Counted from the first letter of the stretch, positions 50,125 through 60,864 are shown. The stretch is DNA of 64,000 bases from Naegleria lovaniensis (GCF_003324165.1 NW_025407827.1:719700-783699); one strand, 5' to 3'. The notes: a model not told the origin generated them from the sequence alone. A program made the numbers and translations.

Positions 50125-53038
50125 ATGGATTTTATTTCAAGACTCACAACAACAGAATGCGTTTCTCTGTTATTATTAACACTCCTAACAATTGCAATCC
50201 TGCATAATATGTTGAGGAAAAAGAACGAAGTGAACATGCACTCTATCGGAACTATTGAGAAAGAATGTAAGGATTTTCAAGCCTCGGAAGCAGCTGCAAA
50301 TAATGACATGAGTAAACAAATCCATGATGAGCAAGACGCGAGTAATACATATTCCGATGCCTATGACGAGCGTGAGAGTATTTCAATGAGAAATTATTCT
50401 TCTTGGACCACTCTTCAAGCGACTTCGTTAATGATTTTGGATCGAAAATCGGAAGGTGTTGGATTGAGGTACCAATCTGGCATTGTTTTGAATAGCATCA
50501 ATTTTTCAGGTATCTCTCTTGTTGCACTGGTAAAAGATCTCTCTCACTTTTCTGTTGAAGAAAGCACAGACAGGCTCCAGCAGAAGTTTGGTTTGATGAT
50601 ACCCCGAGAAGAGTGCGCTCTTATTGTGAAATGGGTAAAGAGAAAGTTGATGAACCCTATTGGTAGTGTGAAAATTCCAAAACATCCATTTAACTTTAAT
50701 CACAGTGCAAAATTCATTGAAGTTGTTGGAATTATGATGAAAGAATTTGAAAGTTTCTGCCAGTCATTAGAATCGAACAGGAAACTAAGCCTCGATTTAT
50801 TCAATGAAAGAATGCGAAGTATTGACTGTGAGAATTTATCTTCTCCCATTTTGTTGTTGAACATTGACGGTAGCTGTTTGGAAGAACCAAAATCCTCACA
50901 GTACATTTCTTGTGATCTGGCTGCTACTTTTCCCAGTGACAAGTATGATGGTATTGTCAAGGCATTATTTAGAAGTCAAGATCCATATAATGTAGTTGTT
51001 TTAATTGAAGCTCCTGGAGCAGGTATGTTGGTCATTTTTTGAAAAACTCAAGTTGGATCATTTTCAAAAAGGAAAAACTCACCTATGCTACCACCTTACA
51101 GGTCTCAAGAAAATGGTTCTTCCAATTACATCAGTACTTTGCAAATATCTGTTCGTTAAAATATCTAGAGCTCGCAGCGCTCCTCGAGATGTGATGGACA
51201 AGATGTTTAAACAATTTTTACTCACCTATCTCAATATTGCCAAAGTTCTGTTCCTCAAAACAGTCAACCAATCCACTCTATCTCCTAACATGATATTGAT
51301 CTATCTATTGAAATTTTTCTGGAACGGAGGAGCAACAACTTTGAGAGAGTTGTTAAAGACTGCACTTGAATCAAATGGAGAAGAACTGGTAAACGTGGAA
51401 ATTCCATCATGGGGGAACATGGACCATGCTTTCATTTTGGACGAGGCACAAATCTTGACAGCACATCTGCCAGGAATGGTTTCTAGCACAAACTCCAAAT
51501 CTTATCTTGGGAATGCTTTAACCTTAATCACGTCCGGTGCTAGAACATTTGCTCCTGTCATTTTAACTTCCACCTTTGTCAAGTGCATTGAGCAGTATAT
51601 AGAGTCGTCCAACGCACAAGCTCCAAATAAGCTGTCAAAGGAAATATTCTCATATGAACTTTCCACAACCCTACCACCAATGCATGCTTTGCAAGTAGTT
51701 CCCTTTTTAAGTATGTTCATTCGAACAAACAATGATGATTCTCCTCATAGTATTTGGAATCTTGTTTCCATATTTCTTCAAGGGACATTTAGAAATGCTG
51801 AAGATTTTCTCTGGAGATTGTTTTGTGAAACCGAATCTAGAACAACCAATAAGGAAACGTCGTTAACTAACGCTGTTTACCGGTCTCTCAATAGGTTCAT
51901 GCAAGGTCAATTTATTAACATGAAAAAGAATAGTTTAAGCAATGACAGAAGGCTAAAAAGCAAAAGAAAGCTCAAGAATACCGAAGCTCTATTTTTACGG
52001 TTGGCATTATTAGGAGAAGCTACTTTTTCATTATCTGACCAAAAGACACTCTTTTCTCGTTATCTCATGAAAAATGGTGTCACATATACATTTGAGTATT
52101 GTAAGAATCATCATTTCAAAATTGTTAGTCCTATAGAGAAGGCGAAACTCCTCACTACCATACATTTTAAAAAGGTATTTGGAACTTTTGAATGCATGGA
52201 CATTTGCCAAACAAAAAAGGACTATTCTCAAATGTCTCAGATTGCCATGATTTATTTTCTACTATACCATTTCAATTCGTTTGTTGAAAGTAGTTCCTTA
52301 AGTGGAACATATTTAACGGAGTTCTCTTTGAAGGCTGAATATTTTATGGAAGATTTACAGATATCGGAACTGAGTAACAATTTGGGTATGTCCTTATCTT
52401 CTCTCCTTGTTCACACAATTTACAGGAATATGAATGGATTTAATGACGACAATAATCCATATCCATTTTCAGAAGAAGATAGTTTGTTGAGCAAGTTTAT
52501 TATTCGCCCTCCTGAATTTGCTGGACCTGATGTTTTAGGCATGCTGGTTCGAAGATCAAACAACGCATGTCCCAATATCATACCTCTTTCCATGTCAGTC
52601 ACGGCCCAAACTTCCATTCCAAAATTGATGAAAGATTATTTGAGAACAGATATCTCCATGATTTATTCAGAAAAGAAGAATATTCAAGCAAATTCCGTTC
52701 ATTCAGTTAGTTTTGTTGAAAAGGAAAAACAATTTATTGCTCCAGCAATTAAGGAAATTGTGCAACAAGGAAAAATATTGCGGATTATTGCGAAACCAAA
52801 TGCTCTGGAAACAACATCTTTAAGAGACAGAATAATTCAGGAGTACGAACCGGAAAATTATGTCACTGAAGAAGATAGATTGAAATTAATAGAAGTGTCA
52901 AAATGGGCCGTTATTACAAAGGAAGGAAATATCGTGTATGAAATATGTGACTCTAATCAGGAATGGTGTGATTATTTGGAGAAGAATGAGCTCCAGTTTC
53001 TGAAGAATTTTTTCAACACCTCAAAGTTAAACCCTTAA
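50125..53038 (+). CDS. Membrane-anchored ATPase-like protein, possibly Crinkler/STAND-related
   Basis: Exons 50125-51022 and 51102-53038 with a 79-nt intron (GTATGT..ACAG); 944 residues. The N-terminus has one hydrophobic segment (CVSLLLLTLLTIAILHNML, about 13-31). Near residue 295 VVVLIEAPGAGLKK is a worn Walker-A-like loop: GxxGxGKT is altered and the expected Lys-Thr is not in register. It falls exactly at the exon junction. DHAFILDEAQ (about 405-415) matches a Walker B. The remaining 500 residues are helical with no recognised domain. A P-loop plus 'DEAQ' in a large multidomain chain recalls Crinkler-type or STAND NTPases, but this is a guess. The first exon has the normal ATG after an A-run. 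Confidence 0.6.
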
Positions 53039-53289
53039 TGAGCGCAATGAGGATGATGACTGAACAGTTTTGTGCAGCGTCAAGTAATACCTCAAAAGAT
53101 AGAGATTGCTTCTACCCAAGAACTTTATACTGAATGAAACCAAAATGGAATGATTAAATAATTTTGACAGGTAAGAACAATTTTTACCCTTCTTGCGTCT
53201 TTAGGGCAAATCGTCGTTCAACACGAAAGCGGTTTTATTTTTTTCGATTGTTTCAAATTGGAATTTGATGAAACAAACATTTTAAAAAA

Positions 53290-54093
53290 ATGATTGAATC
53301 AGAAACACAGCAATCCACAACAGAGTCGTCATCATCATTATCTTTAAATAATGACGGCAGACTCACCAGACCAAATGGTCTTCCATTCAGAGTTGGTTTC
53401 TCCAAAGAGCATCCTTCCGAACAAAAAGCATTTACAGGACTTGAAGATGATTTACTCATTCCTTTTTGTAAATCACTTTCTTGTGTTTGTTATCATGATC
53501 TATTTGTTGCCGCTAGAGATCATGGAATTGTAATTCCCTGTCCCAATGCTCCTCGTTTTGAAAATTGTAATGTTTTATTTGATGCCATGCATGACTTTTC
53601 ACATGTGAATAATGGACTCTATAGAAAGTTTGTTTCCTGGTGGACAGATGCAATTGCTAGATCAATACTGACAGCAGCTGTGGAGGATGGTATTCATTTC
53701 AACTTGGCAGGCTATACTAAGGAAAGAATTAAAGTAGTTACTGAGAGATATAATAGAATGATGAAGGTGGATGATTGTGTGGAATATTTGAATTATGATT
53801 TTATCAAGATTTTGAATGGAAATGATGATGAAAAACAATACAGACACGTACCACATTTGATATTTAATAGCAAATGGAGCGAGGAAGAAAAGAAATTGAT
53901 GGAAAATTGTACTGGACTGGCTGACATATATCCAGGCTTTACTGATTGGGATTTGGGATTTATTTTAAGAGATGAGAGATTGTTGGGAAAGTGCATATTT
54001 TACTGTGTGAATACCGTGGAGGAATTGAAAAATCTTAAACCAATGACTAGTGATGAATTGAAGGATAAGTTTGGAATTGTTAAAAGTAAATAA
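53290..54093 (+). CDS. Unknown protein with an HDxxH motif
   Basis: 267 residues from the ATG at 53290 (A7 before it). After a Ser-rich N-terminus, PNGLPFRVGFSKEHPSEQK precedes the ordered part. NVLFDAMHDFSHVNNGLY (about residues 95-112) contains HDxxH, a metal-binding pattern seen in COQ4 and some di-iron or zinc proteins. The surrounding sequence does not match a family I know. Helices follow (FVSWWTDAIARSILTAAVED). No signal peptide or membrane segment. Confidence 0.65.
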   Translation: MIESETQQSTTESSSSLSLNNDGRLTRPNGLPFRVGFSKEHPSEQKAFTGLEDDLLIPFCKSLSCVCYHDLFVAARDHGIVIPCPNAPRFENCNVLFDAMHDFSHVNNGLYRKFVSWWTDAIARSILTAAVEDGIHFNLAGYTKERIKVVTERYNRMMKVDDCVEYLNYDFIKILNGNDDEKQYRHVPHLIFNSKWSEEEKKLMENCTGLADIYPGFTDWDLGFILRDERLLGKCIFYCVNTVEELKNLKPMTSDELKDKFGIVKSK

Positions 54094-54233
54094 TTATTTG
54101 AAATTGTATTATTAGTATGGAAATAAATATGTTGATGTACAAATATATGACGTTGTGAAATTCACCAATAATCATTACTACTCAATCACCCCAATATTTA
54201 GGACTACAACCTAAGGAATTAATACAATAGGTA

Positions 54234-55157
54234 TTAATGATGATCTAATAATGGTCCAACAAGAGCATTCTTAATTGTTCCATAAATTCCAAATTGACCA
54301 GCTGTCAATAAACCAACCATGACAATACGAGGACCAATTCCATAAAATAGACCACGAGGACCTAATTCCTTTGTCAGCATAATCAATCTAGAAGTGATAG
54401 ATCCCTCACCTCCCTTTTGCTTATTGATCTTACTCAATAATGTGTCTGCTGGTTGTGAAATTATTGCAGAACAGGCTCCAGCAATCAATCCACTACTCAA
54501 AAACAAGACAGTTTGTCCGGATTTTGAAAAATCACTGCTTTTCTTTCCCAATGCCAACAAGATATTTTCCAAAGCCAATTCATAGACGGCAAATTTAGTC
54601 ATTGTATACGGAATTTGTTTCAAAATAATTGGAAAGAAACCAGAATACAATCCTTTGAAACCTTCTTCTTTCAGTAATCGTGTAAACCCACTGACTAGTC
54701 CAGTGGCAAAATCAGGTTGACTGACAAGCCTAATTCTTGTGGCCTCTAATGGACACAGCACAATATCAGCAAAGAATTCAGCACTTGCTGAAGATGCCAA
54801 ATGGATTGCATTTCTGTATTCTCTTGCAGTTTCATTTCCCAAAACATTTCTAAATTGTTTTTCAAAGAATTCATATCCACCAAATTTAAAAGCTCCCTGA
54901 AGGAAATATCCAGTAAAAGTTGGACCAATTCCAGTGAGTAAGGCAGTAGGTCCCTTTTTTTCAATCACCAATTTGAAATTTCCAATCGTACCCTTGTTGT
55001 AAACATCTGGTTCTAACTGTGCCAAAGTTTTGACAACATCTACAGGAACGACAGCTGTATGTGTGACAGAACATGAAATAGCACCTGATAATGCTAATCG
55101 AGCAAACAAGTTGGTTTGTGACACGTTCGGTTGTTGTTGAATCTGTGGAGCAGACAT
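54234..55157 (-). CDS. Mitochondrial phosphate carrier (SLC25 family)
   Basis: 307 residues from the ATG at 55157. Three SLC25 repeats show the carrier motif P-x-[DE]-x-x-x-[KR]: PVDVVKT, PLEATRIR and PADTLLSK. The third continues NKQKGGEG, typical of phosphate carriers (PADTVVSxLNKEKG). The start THTAVVPVDVVKT with YNKGTI also matches. Six transmembrane helices, no presequence. It imports phosphate with protons (or exchanges it for hydroxide) for ATP synthesis in the matrix. Copper-carrying relatives exist, so substrate is probable rather than certain. Confidence 0.9.
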   Translation of the reverse strand: MSAPQIQQQPNVSQTNLFARLALSGAISCSVTHTAVVPVDVVKTLAQLEPDVYNKGTIGNFKLVIEKKGPTALLTGIGPTFTGYFLQGAFKFGGYEFFEKQFRNVLGNETAREYRNAIHLASSASAEFFADIVLCPLEATRIRLVSQPDFATGLVSGFTRLLKEEGFKGLYSGFFPIILKQIPYTMTKFAVYELALENILLALGKKSSDFSKSGQTVLFLSSGLIAGACSAIISQPADTLLSKINKQKGGEGSITSRLIMLTKELGPRGLFYGIGPRIVMVGLLTAGQFGIYGTIKNALVGPLLDHH

Positions 55158-55427
55158 TTTTTTAAACTCTTTTTGTTTTTGGATTTGATACTGCTATTTT
55201 GTTTGATAGTGTATTTTGATTGATTTCCTGAATAAGAACCTTTTTTCTATTACAATACAAGGACACCACAATACTTTGCACTACATAGCACTCCTCCATC
55301 AATTGTCTGCTTAAAATATTCGTTTAAAAGATTCTTCAGCTATTAGGAGCAGGGGGTCAGTTTTGATGTGTCCCTGTATTGTGAGTGTTAATTGTGTTGC
55401 TCACCAATTGACAGTGTCTTAAAAAAA

Positions 55428-55880
55428 ATGTGCAGCAGTAATTACCATCAACATCCAATTCACATCACTCACCAATACGGTCAAGAACCAATTACACAAT
55501 GCATTCTTGAGGAAGTAATTTTAGGAGGCACTCATCCGACCCAATTTTGATGACAAAACCGTCTTTCCATGTGCTTCCCGAAAATTCAAGAGCGATATAC
55601 GAACACAAATATGCAGAAAAATTAAATTCGGAAGGCATATTCTCAATGTTGCCGTGTACTAGGCAATGGGAAGCCATCGTATGAAGAAAGCGTCATGTCG
55701 TCTCTGAAACATTTCCTCAACAATTTCGATCCAAGGCGTCTGCTTCTTTTTCTCAATCAACAACGTATCATGATGGCTCAAACAGCAGCGATCATGTATA
55801 TTTTGATTGAACCCATGGGATTTTCCAAAATTTTGGAACTCATAACACCATTCATACTGGTCTATTTGGTGTTTCTACAT
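55428..55880 (+). pseudogene. Relic gene with frameshift and stops
   Basis: ATG at 55428 (A8 before it, as in intact genes here) opens 40 codons (ending GGTHPTQF) to TGA at 55548. The stop overlaps an ATG at 55550 in the next frame (TGATG), which reads MTKPSFHVLPENSRAIYEHK onward to TGA at 55682. The same frame continues coding-like (ETFPQQFRSKASASFSQS) to about 55880 with another TGA. One frameshift and two stops in a promoter-proximal gene-like context indicate a pseudogene. Family not recognised. Confidence 0.4.
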
Positions 55881-56014
55881 TGTAAACAACAAGAGTTTGG
55901 AATTAATTGGAGGAAAACTAATGGGTTTGAAACTCGCCAAAGAGGAAAAGGATTGGTGTTTGAGGGATTTTCTGCATATTTTGTCATTAGACTTTATTAA
56001 CGAGAGTGGGATTT

Positions 56015-56100
56015 GAGGTAAGGCGAGATAACCTAGTGGTCGCCGTTCAGGTTTCGTTTGAAAACCGTGGTCTGCAAGGGTGTGTGCGTAGAACAGACTC
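56015..56100 (+). other. tRNA-like or tRNA-derived sequence, probably not functional
   Basis: GATAACCTAGTGGTC at 56027-56041 matches the A-box/D-arm of a tRNA. The next hairpin TTCAG-GTTTCGT-TTGAA has a 7-base loop with U33 and anticodon UUC (Glu). The T-arm that should follow (GTGGTCTGCAAGGGTG) lacks the TTCRA motif, and no acceptor-stem pairing is evident. It is best read as a tRNA pseudogene or a tRNA-derived repeat end. Confidence 0.25.
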
Positions 56101-56160
56101 ACTAGTGACAAGTTCGAAAAATATTGTCACTTTCATTTCCTTGTTGAGATTGACGAAACG

Positions 56161-59100
56161 ATGACAGGTTTCTACTTGGATTTCTCTTTTCAAAAAAAAA
56201 TTGACAACTTGATTGGTTCATTAATGCAGCATACACAGCTCCCATCACAGAGATCTGAATTCTCTCTCTTGGAAAACGTTGGTAATCACGCACAACTACC
56301 TCCATTATCAATGGAGTATACAAATGGTTATCCTTTTTCTTACCAAAACCCTCCTACGCCAACAACTAACCTTTACCAGCAAGTTCAATCTTATGGTGTG
56401 GACGATGCAAATCAATTACCTGCTCATCTCAAACAACAATATAATGGAATTAATTCAAGTGGCGATTATTCTCTAGATAGGTTCAATCGTTCATACGATC
56501 CGATCATGAATGGACGTTATGAAGATTCTATGAACATTCAACAAATTGGACCTACTTTGTCAGTAGCAAGACAAATTCCTGCAACATACCAACTTGGCGT
56601 TCAGGACCTTCAAGAGCTCGAGCAACACAAGAACAGGCAACAATTAATATCAACCCTATGTACATTTGTCACGGTTATGGAGTCTCATCAAACGAAGGCA
56701 TCCTTCAAGAACGACCTTTTTTCTGATACTATTATGTTGCTTCATTCTTCACTGTTCCAAACACAACAACCATTGATGCAAGTCGTGCAGTTACAACCAG
56801 AAACAGTACCATTGTCCATTATTACAAAGTTGGTTGATTTTCTCAGAAACAATATTGAAAAGATTCCACTCTCAAGAGTTTCCGACTTTTTTCAACTTTC
56901 CTCCCTCTCTTTGAAATGTAAAGGAGCCATTGAGAGAAAGATGATTTTCGCCTTGTACCAGAACGTTTTATTGTCCCTTACTCAAAATCTGACCGGTCGA
57001 AATTTAGACTTCTTTTTGAACGTCATGAAAGTATTTGTTCAGTCATTGCAAGATGATATTGGCTTTACTGATTTGGGTTTCCTAATGACTGATAAGTTGG
57101 CTTCCTTTAGTTCAACTGAGAATGTAAAGGATGTCCTATTGTTTCCAGCGTGGCAAATTCAAGCTATTTGTGCTTTCTTGGTCATGTTTTTCCCTCATTT
57201 ATCGCCTCAATTATTTCCCTTATACTCCAAAAAAGTTCTTCGTGCCTTGAGCAAATGGGACAATGCTAGAACTTTGTGCCTCAGAGATATATCTTTAACA
57301 ACTCAAAGCGTAGAGAATGAATTCCAAATATTTTCCAAAACAACGTCAGGAATGGCTCTACCAACACCTAATGTCTTTGAGACAAATGTTTTCTCGGTAT
57401 TAGAAGAGGCGAAGATGATGCAGTTCACTCACGACTGTATCCACATCTATGAAAATGAGCTTAGGCCATCGGTAGAAGAACAAAAGACAAAGAAAGAACT
57501 TGTGAAAGATATTTCTAAAATTATCTCAAAAATCTTTCCTGAAACACTGTTGGAACCAAAAATATTCACCTTCGGATCATATGCCAGTGATTTGAGTTTG
57601 ACAGGGTCAAGCGATATTGACATTTGTATTGCTTTTAAAGGGTTTGAAAACATTCATGATAATAATATCCATTCAAGAATTCTCGAAATGATTAGAAAAG
57701 AGATGAACCCTAAGATCATCCCTGTTGAATACAGTCACTTGGAGCCGCAAAGTAAATCTGTTGGGAGGACCAGATTTCCAATATTGACGGTTCATGACAG
57801 CAAGAGAAATTTGGATTGTGATTTATGTGTTGCCAATTATTTAGGTATTGTGAATACTAGAATGATTTCCACTTACTTAATGGTAGACCAGACAATGCTA
57901 AAGTACTATAACGCTTGTATTGATATTCACATCAAGAACCGAGTGAAAATGTTGATTTACATTGTCAAGAGTTGGGCAAAGAGGAGACGTATTAGCAGTG
58001 CTTCTGAAGGATCGTTGGCGTCATATAGCTATGTTTTAATGACGTTACATTTCTTACAAGCCATTGAAGTGTTGCCATCTCTTCAGCAACTTGCAATGAG
58101 CGAAACCTTGTCAACGAATATTTGTGTGGAAGATATCTCCAGACCTCACCACGTGCAGACATATGACACAAAATATTTCAACAATCTTGAAAAACTTCCT
58201 TTTGTTTGGAAATCATCAGATATAGAGAAAGTTTCAAAGTTCACTGTGGGGCATTTAGTTTTCATGTTTTTTGAGTACTATGCCAAACATTTTAATTTTG
58301 ATGACCATGTCATTTCTATAAGAAGAGGAAATGGATCCGTTCTAAGGAAGAACGTTTTACGAAACTCACAAACGATTATATCGATCGAGGATCCATTTGA
58401 ACACCGTGACTTGGGGTGTGTTGTTTCAAATGAGATGGGGCCGTTAATAGTATCTGAGTTTAAACGAGCATTTGAAATTCTCTCAAATGGAGGCTCAATT
58501 CAGGAGGTTTTATTGGAAAGAGTTGGCGTCCATTCCAGGAATATTTACGACGAGAAGAAGGATTTTTCAGGCTACGAGGATCATTTGCCTCTTGAATTGG
58601 TTGCAAAGATGATTCAAAAAGGAGAACTATTTCAAGGCGAGCTAAGAGTGAACAAGAAGAAATATAGAGAAGCATATGTTACAGTTGTAGGAGGCCCTTT
58701 TAAGAAAGATATTTTCATAGATGAACTCAAAAATAGAAATAGAGCCATGCACGGTGACGTTGTGGCCATCCGTGTCGAAGAAAAAAAGTCTGTGGCAGGA
58801 TCGGTGATGAAAATGATGAAAACACAAGATGCTTCTCATGAAGATAGAGAACAGCTTGACTATGGTACCTCAACAAATGTACCTTCAGAGGAAAAGAAGA
58901 CATACCAAGGCATTGTAGTGGCCATCTTGAAAAAGAAATCTCCATCAATTTTTCCTTGTATTTTAATGGACAATACTGAAAATAAGGATATAAGATGGCT
59001 AATACCACTCGATAGATGTTACCCCAAGTTAAGGATTTCTGTTTCTGAGTTCAACAACAAGTTTAACTCCAAATTGTTTTTATTGGAAGAGGGAATATTT

Positions 59101-60864
59101 TTGGTCAAAATGACACCTTGGAACAAGAACATTAAATTCCCTAGAGGTACTCTACTGGGATGTTTAGGATTTAGAAAGGATTTATGGAGCTTGAAAAGGG
59201 CCTTATTGCTCCAATTCTTTCCGAATATGTACGATCATTTATTTTCAAAGAAAGAAATTCTTGCAGAAAAAGAGACTGGTAAAGAGGCTTCAAACCCAAA
59301 AGATGTCCTAAACGAAAATGATCAAGTCGAAACCAAAATTACTGACGATGGTTTTAACGGTGACACTTCTGATAATTTAATTCAAGTGGAAGATTGGAGT
59401 CAATCGAGAAGAATTTTCACCATCGATCCAACTCATGCAAAAGATTTAGATGATGCTATTGCAATCAAGCCTATTTATGAGTCAAACTCAGAAATTACAG
59501 ATTGGAATAGGAAACCCTATGAAAAAGCTCAACAGTTTTTAATTACTGTTGCCATTGCTGATGTTTCTCTATATGTTCCTTTAAATTCTCCAATGGACAA
59601 GAAAGCAAAAAGCCAAGGAACAAGTATCTATTTGATGAACAGTGTGGAACACATGCTTGATCCATACTTATCTCAGAATCTTTGTTCATTACATGAAGGT
59701 GTGAATCGATACGCTCTAGCTGTGGAATTCATTATTGATCGTGAGACATGTGAAATCATGAAAGAATCGGTAAAATTTAATAGATGCATCATGAAGTCAT
59801 GTTGCAGGCTCGATTATAACAAAACTCAAAAGATGATTCTCCATTATCACAAGAACAAGTTCAAAGGATTTGTTGAAAATCAAATGGATCCGATAATCAA
59901 GTTTGGTCTTGAAACAGATGAAGTTCCGTGCGTTTATGGTAATTTTACTCTGGATGAAATTTATGAAGATGTTCAAATATTCAATGAGTTGAGTCAAAAA
60001 TTAAGACGCCAACGAGCGGAGAATGGAAATGTTTTTCTTTCCGATATGAAACTGAACTTTGAAAGTGACAAGTTTGGTTTTCCTGTTATGGTCTCAAAAG
60101 ATGAACACAATGAATCTCATATTCTGATCGAAGAAATGATGATTTTAGCCAATAAGCTTGTTGCTAAAGCATTATATGACTATTTTGGAGAATCCACGTT
60201 GCTGAGAATTCATTCTGCTCCAAAAATCGACAAATGGTCAGAAGTCGTTGCATGTCTGGCCGAATATATTTACAAATGGAAAATTGAAAACCTTTCAAAC
60301 GAAGGAGAAGAAAAACGTCGTGGTGAAAAATTGATTGTTCTTTCTATGTTGGAGAAGTGCCTCAAGCAAAATATAGAAGGTATTCAGGAAAATGAAAGAC
60401 CTATTACTCTTCAACAAGTGATGAACACGTTAATAGCACAAACTGAGCAACATACATCACTAAAGCAGGTCGTGCAGTATTTGTTGTTAAAGGAAATGCA
60501 ATTAGCTAAATACGCTACCGTGGAAGATTGTAAGAATATCAAGCCTGCTACTGAAAACGATATGGAATTACAACAAAATCCAGAAAGGTTCCAACAAAAA
60601 TATGAGAGCACTTGGCACTTTGCGTTGTGTAATGAGTTTTATACACACTTCACAAGCCCCATTCGTCGTTATGCTGATTTAATTGTGCACAGACAACTTA
60701 TTCAAATGATGAAAGAAAAGAATATGTTAGAGCTTGGACAATCCAAAGAAGATGTTTTAGCATTTCGAGAAAGAACTTTCTTATCTTCCCAACAAATCTC
60801 CGTCATTGCAGAACATTTAAACGATCAAGCGTATAAGGCTCATTATCTTCAAGGGTTTGGATAG
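56161..60864 (+). CDS. Terminal uridylyltransferase-like enzyme fused to a DIS3L2-like RNB exoribonuclease
   Basis: 1567 residues in one exon from the ATG at 56161. Residues 1-440 are helical/disordered. A non-canonical poly(A)/U polymerase domain (about 445-740) has FGSYASDLSLTGSSDIDICI with Asp 485 and 487, the third Asp 554 in LDCDLCVANYLGIVNT, and the helical palm (VKMLIYIVKSWAKRR). It is followed by a DIS3L2-type exonuclease without a PIN domain: the first cold-shock domain LFQGELRVNKKKYREAY and RNRAMHGDVVAI (about 820-870), and the RNB domain (about 1070-1560) with TIDPTHAKDLDDAI, the four Asp (1089, 1095, 1097, 1098) and TSPIRRYADLIVHR. No S1 domain follows; the protein ends at YLQGFG. 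UTP versus ATP preference cannot be read reliably. DIS3L2 degrades U-tailed RNAs, so the fusion suggests self-coupled tailing and decay. Confidence 0.9.
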   Translation: MTGFYLDFSFQKKIDNLIGSLMQHTQLPSQRSEFSLLENVGNHAQLPPLSMEYTNGYPFSYQNPPTPTTNLYQQVQSYGVDDANQLPAHLKQQYNGINSSGDYSLDRFNRSYDPIMNGRYEDSMNIQQIGPTLSVARQIPATYQLGVQDLQELEQHKNRQQLISTLCTFVTVMESHQTKASFKNDLFSDTIMLLHSSLFQTQQPLMQVVQLQPETVPLSIITKLVDFLRNNIEKIPLSRVSDFFQLSSLSLKCKGAIERKMIFALYQNVLLSLTQNLTGRNLDFFLNVMKVFVQSLQDDIGFTDLGFLMTDKLASFSSTENVKDVLLFPAWQIQAICAFLVMFFPHLSPQLFPLYSKKVLRALSKWDNARTLCLRDISLTTQSVENEFQIFSKTTSGMALPTPNVFETNVFSVLEEAKMMQFTHDCIHIYENELRPSVEEQKTKKELVKDISKIISKIFPETLLEPKIFTFGSYASDLSLTGSSDIDICIAFKGFENIHDNNIHSRILEMIRKEMNPKIIPVEYSHLEPQSKSVGRTRFPILTVHDSKRNLDCDLCVANYLGIVNTRMISTYLMVDQTMLKYYNACIDIHIKNRVKMLIYIVKSWAKRRRISSASEGSLASYSYVLMTLHFLQAIEVLPSLQQLAMSETLSTNICVEDISRPHHVQTYDTKYFNNLEKLPFVWKSSDIEKVSKFTVGHLVFMFFEYYAKHFNFDDHVISIRRGNGSVLRKNVLRNSQTIISIEDPFEHRDLGCVVSNEMGPLIVSEFKRAFEILSNGGSIQEVLLERVGVHSRNIYDEKKDFSGYEDHLPLELVAKMIQKGELFQGELRVNKKKYREAYVTVVGGPFKKDIFIDELKNRNRAMHGDVVAIRVEEKKSVAGSVMKMMKTQDASHEDREQLDYGTSTNVPSEEKKTYQGIVVAILKKKSPSIFPCILMDNTENKDIRWLIPLDRCYPKLRISVSEFNNKFNSKLFLLEEGIFLVKMTPWNKNIKFPRGTLLGCLGFRKDLWSLKRALLLQFFPNMYDHLFSKKEILAEKETGKEASNPKDVLNENDQVETKITDDGFNGDTSDNLIQVEDWSQSRRIFTIDPTHAKDLDDAIAIKPIYESNSEITDWNRKPYEKAQQFLITVAIADVSLYVPLNSPMDKKAKSQGTSIYLMNSVEHMLDPYLSQNLCSLHEGVNRYALAVEFIIDRETCEIMKESVKFNRCIMKSCCRLDYNKTQKMILHYHKNKFKGFVENQMDPIIKFGLETDEVPCVYGNFTLDEIYEDVQIFNELSQKLRRQRAENGNVFLSDMKLNFESDKFGFPVMVSKDEHNESHILIEEMMILANKLVAKALYDYFGESTLLRIHSAPKIDKWSEVVACLAEYIYKWKIENLSNEGEEKRRGEKLIVLSMLEKCLKQNIEGIQENERPITLQQVMNTLIAQTEQHTSLKQVVQYLLLKEMQLAKYATVEDCKNIKPATENDMELQQNPERFQQKYESTWHFALCNEFYTHFTSPIRRYADLIVHRQLIQMMKEKNMLELGQSKEDVLAFRERTFLSSQQISVIAEHLNDQAYKAHYLQGFG

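Larger units (their letters stand above)
55158..56160. other. Intergenic region with a relic gene and a tRNA-like stretch
   Basis: 55158-55427 is AT-rich flank of the carrier gene. 55428-55880 is a decayed gene (listed). 56015-56100 has tRNA-like boxes (listed). An ORF at 55695-56000 and one on the minus strand at 55492-55677 overlap the relic in other frames; I regard both as shadows. Confidence 0.4.

Noticed and set aside
55492-56000. ORFs at 55492-55677 (minus) and 55695-56000 (plus)
   Set aside because: Both overlap the plus-strand relic 55428-55880, whose A-run and ATG match intact genes better; the alternatives have no recognised protein.
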